Assembly: GCA_027618625.1 (NCBI GenBank)
Contig: JAQCER010000246.1
Coordinates: 1 to 6,069, forward strand
DNA length: 6,069 nt
Direction: 5' to 3'
From: Verrucomicrobiota bacterium
GTDB lineage: Bacteria > Verrucomicrobiota > Verrucomicrobiia > Verrucomicrobiales > DEV007
Shown: positions 5,442-6,069 of the stretch, piece after piece
How the letters are laid out: every line of letters begins with the position of its first letter
Position numbering within the stretch: the first letter of the stretch is position 1
Position numbers and translations under genes: made by a program
Notes under the pieces: generated by a model
What the model was told of the DNA's origin: nothing
Seen by the model: the letters and a program-made list of their open reading frames with translations, nothing else
The model's database searches: none

Positions 5442-5954
5442 TCAATGGATCATCTTAATACCCAGTGTTGCTTCTGCGATCTTGAACACCAGGATTCCGG
5501 CAGGAAAGGGCCCGAGGCAGAGCGCCATTCCAAGAAGGGCGGGCCACTTCGGTTTTTCGTAGCGGAGAGAAGTGGCCGACATCAGCAGCCCGGAGACTAG
5601 CGATGCCGCAGCTGTTACAAGTTGAATGCCTGCCCACATCATTGGGCGAATTTCTGCACCCGGCTGGAGTGACAAGAAAGGTATCGAAACCAGCGCGGAA
5701 CAAAGTGTCGCCGCTCCGCCAACTCCAACCGCTCCCCAGCCGAATTTACAGTTCGAGGTTGTGGTATTCACGGGGAGTGGCCCCGGAGTGGCCCCGTCCC
5801 CGGTCCCCAGTGGCAGCCCAAGCTTCAGTTTGTCAAGCATGACCTCTTTGCATTTGGGACAGACCGAGAACTCTCCGTAGTGGAGAAGTTCTGAGGCCAG
5901 TATTGTCCCACGGCATTCGATGCATGTTTCAGCAGGAAGGGAAGTCCTTGCCAT
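5442..5954 (-). CDS. Small zinc-ribbon membrane protein of unknown function
   Basis: The product is 170 residues, starting at the ATG 5952-5954. The N-terminus has two cysteine pairs, C11xxC14 and C32xxC35 (CIEC and CPKC), spaced as a small zinc ribbon. A short Gly/Pro-rich linker (47-66) follows, then three hydrophobic helices at about 72-95, 105-127 and 137-160, and a short tail ending KMIH. From family knowledge, the layout Cys-pair, acidic/Tyr-Gly segment, CPxCK, then membrane helices recurs in many Acidobacterial and Verrucomicrobial integral membrane proteins (for example ahead of RDD or Yip1-like regions), where the ribbon faces the cytoplasm. I cannot assign a specific function. It has no signal peptide and no visible Shine-Dalgarno sequence. 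Its stop is immediately followed by the Fic relic, so the gene's arrival may have coincided with loss of the Fic gene. Confidence 0.75.
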   Translation of the reverse strand: MARTSLPAETCIECRGTILASELLHYGEFSVCPKCKEVMLDKLKLGLPLGTGDGATPGPLPVNTTTSNCKFGWGAVGVGGAATLCSALVSIPFLSLQPGAEIRPMMWAGIQLVTAAASLVSGLLMSATSLRYEKPKWPALLGMALCLGPFPAGILVFKIAEATLGIKMIH

Positions 5955-6003
5955 TCTAGCGCAGAAGAACCGGGGATCGGCGTCCGATGTTTCCCGAAGA
6001 ATT

Positions 6004-6020
6004 GCCCTACTTGCTAGGGC
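6004..6020. repeat. Small inverted repeat upstream of the zinc-ribbon gene
   Basis: GCCCTA (6004-6009) and TAGGGC (6015-6020) are perfect inverted arms around a five-base centre. It lies about 50-66 bases ahead of the minus-strand start at 5954, where an operator or a leader hairpin could sit. On the plus strand it is followed by GTGTTTTC, too weak a T-run for a confident terminator. The remaining bases from 5955 to 6069 show no clear promoter. Confidence 0.35.
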
Positions 6021-6069
6021 GTGTTTTCAAATGTGATGGAGCGTGTAATCTATTGATGCAAAGAGGAAT

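Noticed and set aside
5987..6069. Possible plus-strand gene start running off the window end (27 open codons from an ATG)
   Set aside because: Too short to judge: no recognisable motif, no ribosome binding site, and it overlaps the inverted repeat at 6004-6020. Sequence beyond 6069 would decide.
1..6069. CRISPR array, tRNA/rRNA, transposase or integrase
   Set aside because: No regularly spaced direct repeats, no cloverleaf or rRNA signature, and no mobile-element protein motif were seen on either strand.

Overview
The window reads as chromosomal DNA from a Gram-negative-type, moderately GC-rich bacterium. My best guess is Verrucomicrobiota or a related PVC/Planctomycete lineage. That is an inference from three things: a Sec-exported methyltransferase of a kind I associate with those phyla, a zinc-ribbon membrane protein and an RlpA-like relic in the same style, and starts without a good Shine-Dalgarno sequence at all five main genes. 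No database was consulted.

Layout. Positions 1-539 hold no intact gene. A short remnant of an RlpA-like C-terminus lies on the minus strand (198-374), and a candidate promoter sits at 397-425. Positions 540-2851 form a tight plus-strand pair: an exported M23 zinc metallopeptidase (540-1385), then two bases later an FAD-dependent oxidoreductase of the phytoene-desaturase/PYROXD2 type (1388-2851). The 240-base gap that follows contains a good intrinsic terminator (2999-3039) preceded by a short hydrophobic reading frame (2904-2969). The last codons of that frame can pair with the terminator's left arm, which is the geometry of an attenuator. A NorM-type MATE efflux pump follows (3092-4438). It converges with, and overlaps by 80 bases, a minus-strand methyltransferase with a signal peptide (4359-5225). 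Upstream of the methyltransferase, on the same strand, are a 216-base stretch with a decayed Fic-domain active-site motif (5226-5441) and a small zinc-ribbon/three-helix membrane protein (5442-5954). The final 115 bases are upstream sequence with one small inverted repeat.

How the genes relate. I see no single pathway. M23 and the oxidoreductase are probably co-transcribed. The MATE gene is its own unit behind the terminator/leader. The zinc-ribbon and methyltransferase genes may share a minus-strand transcript across the Fic relic. Two gene relics (RlpA-like and Fic) in about 6 kb suggest past gene loss or rearrangement.

The most unusual signals are the Fic relic, which is open and in phase with the methyltransferase and creates a false upstream start; the leader-ORF/terminator arrangement ahead of the MATE gene; and the exported methyltransferase, whose tail is overprinted on the last membrane helix of the efflux pump. 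None is proven to be a new system.
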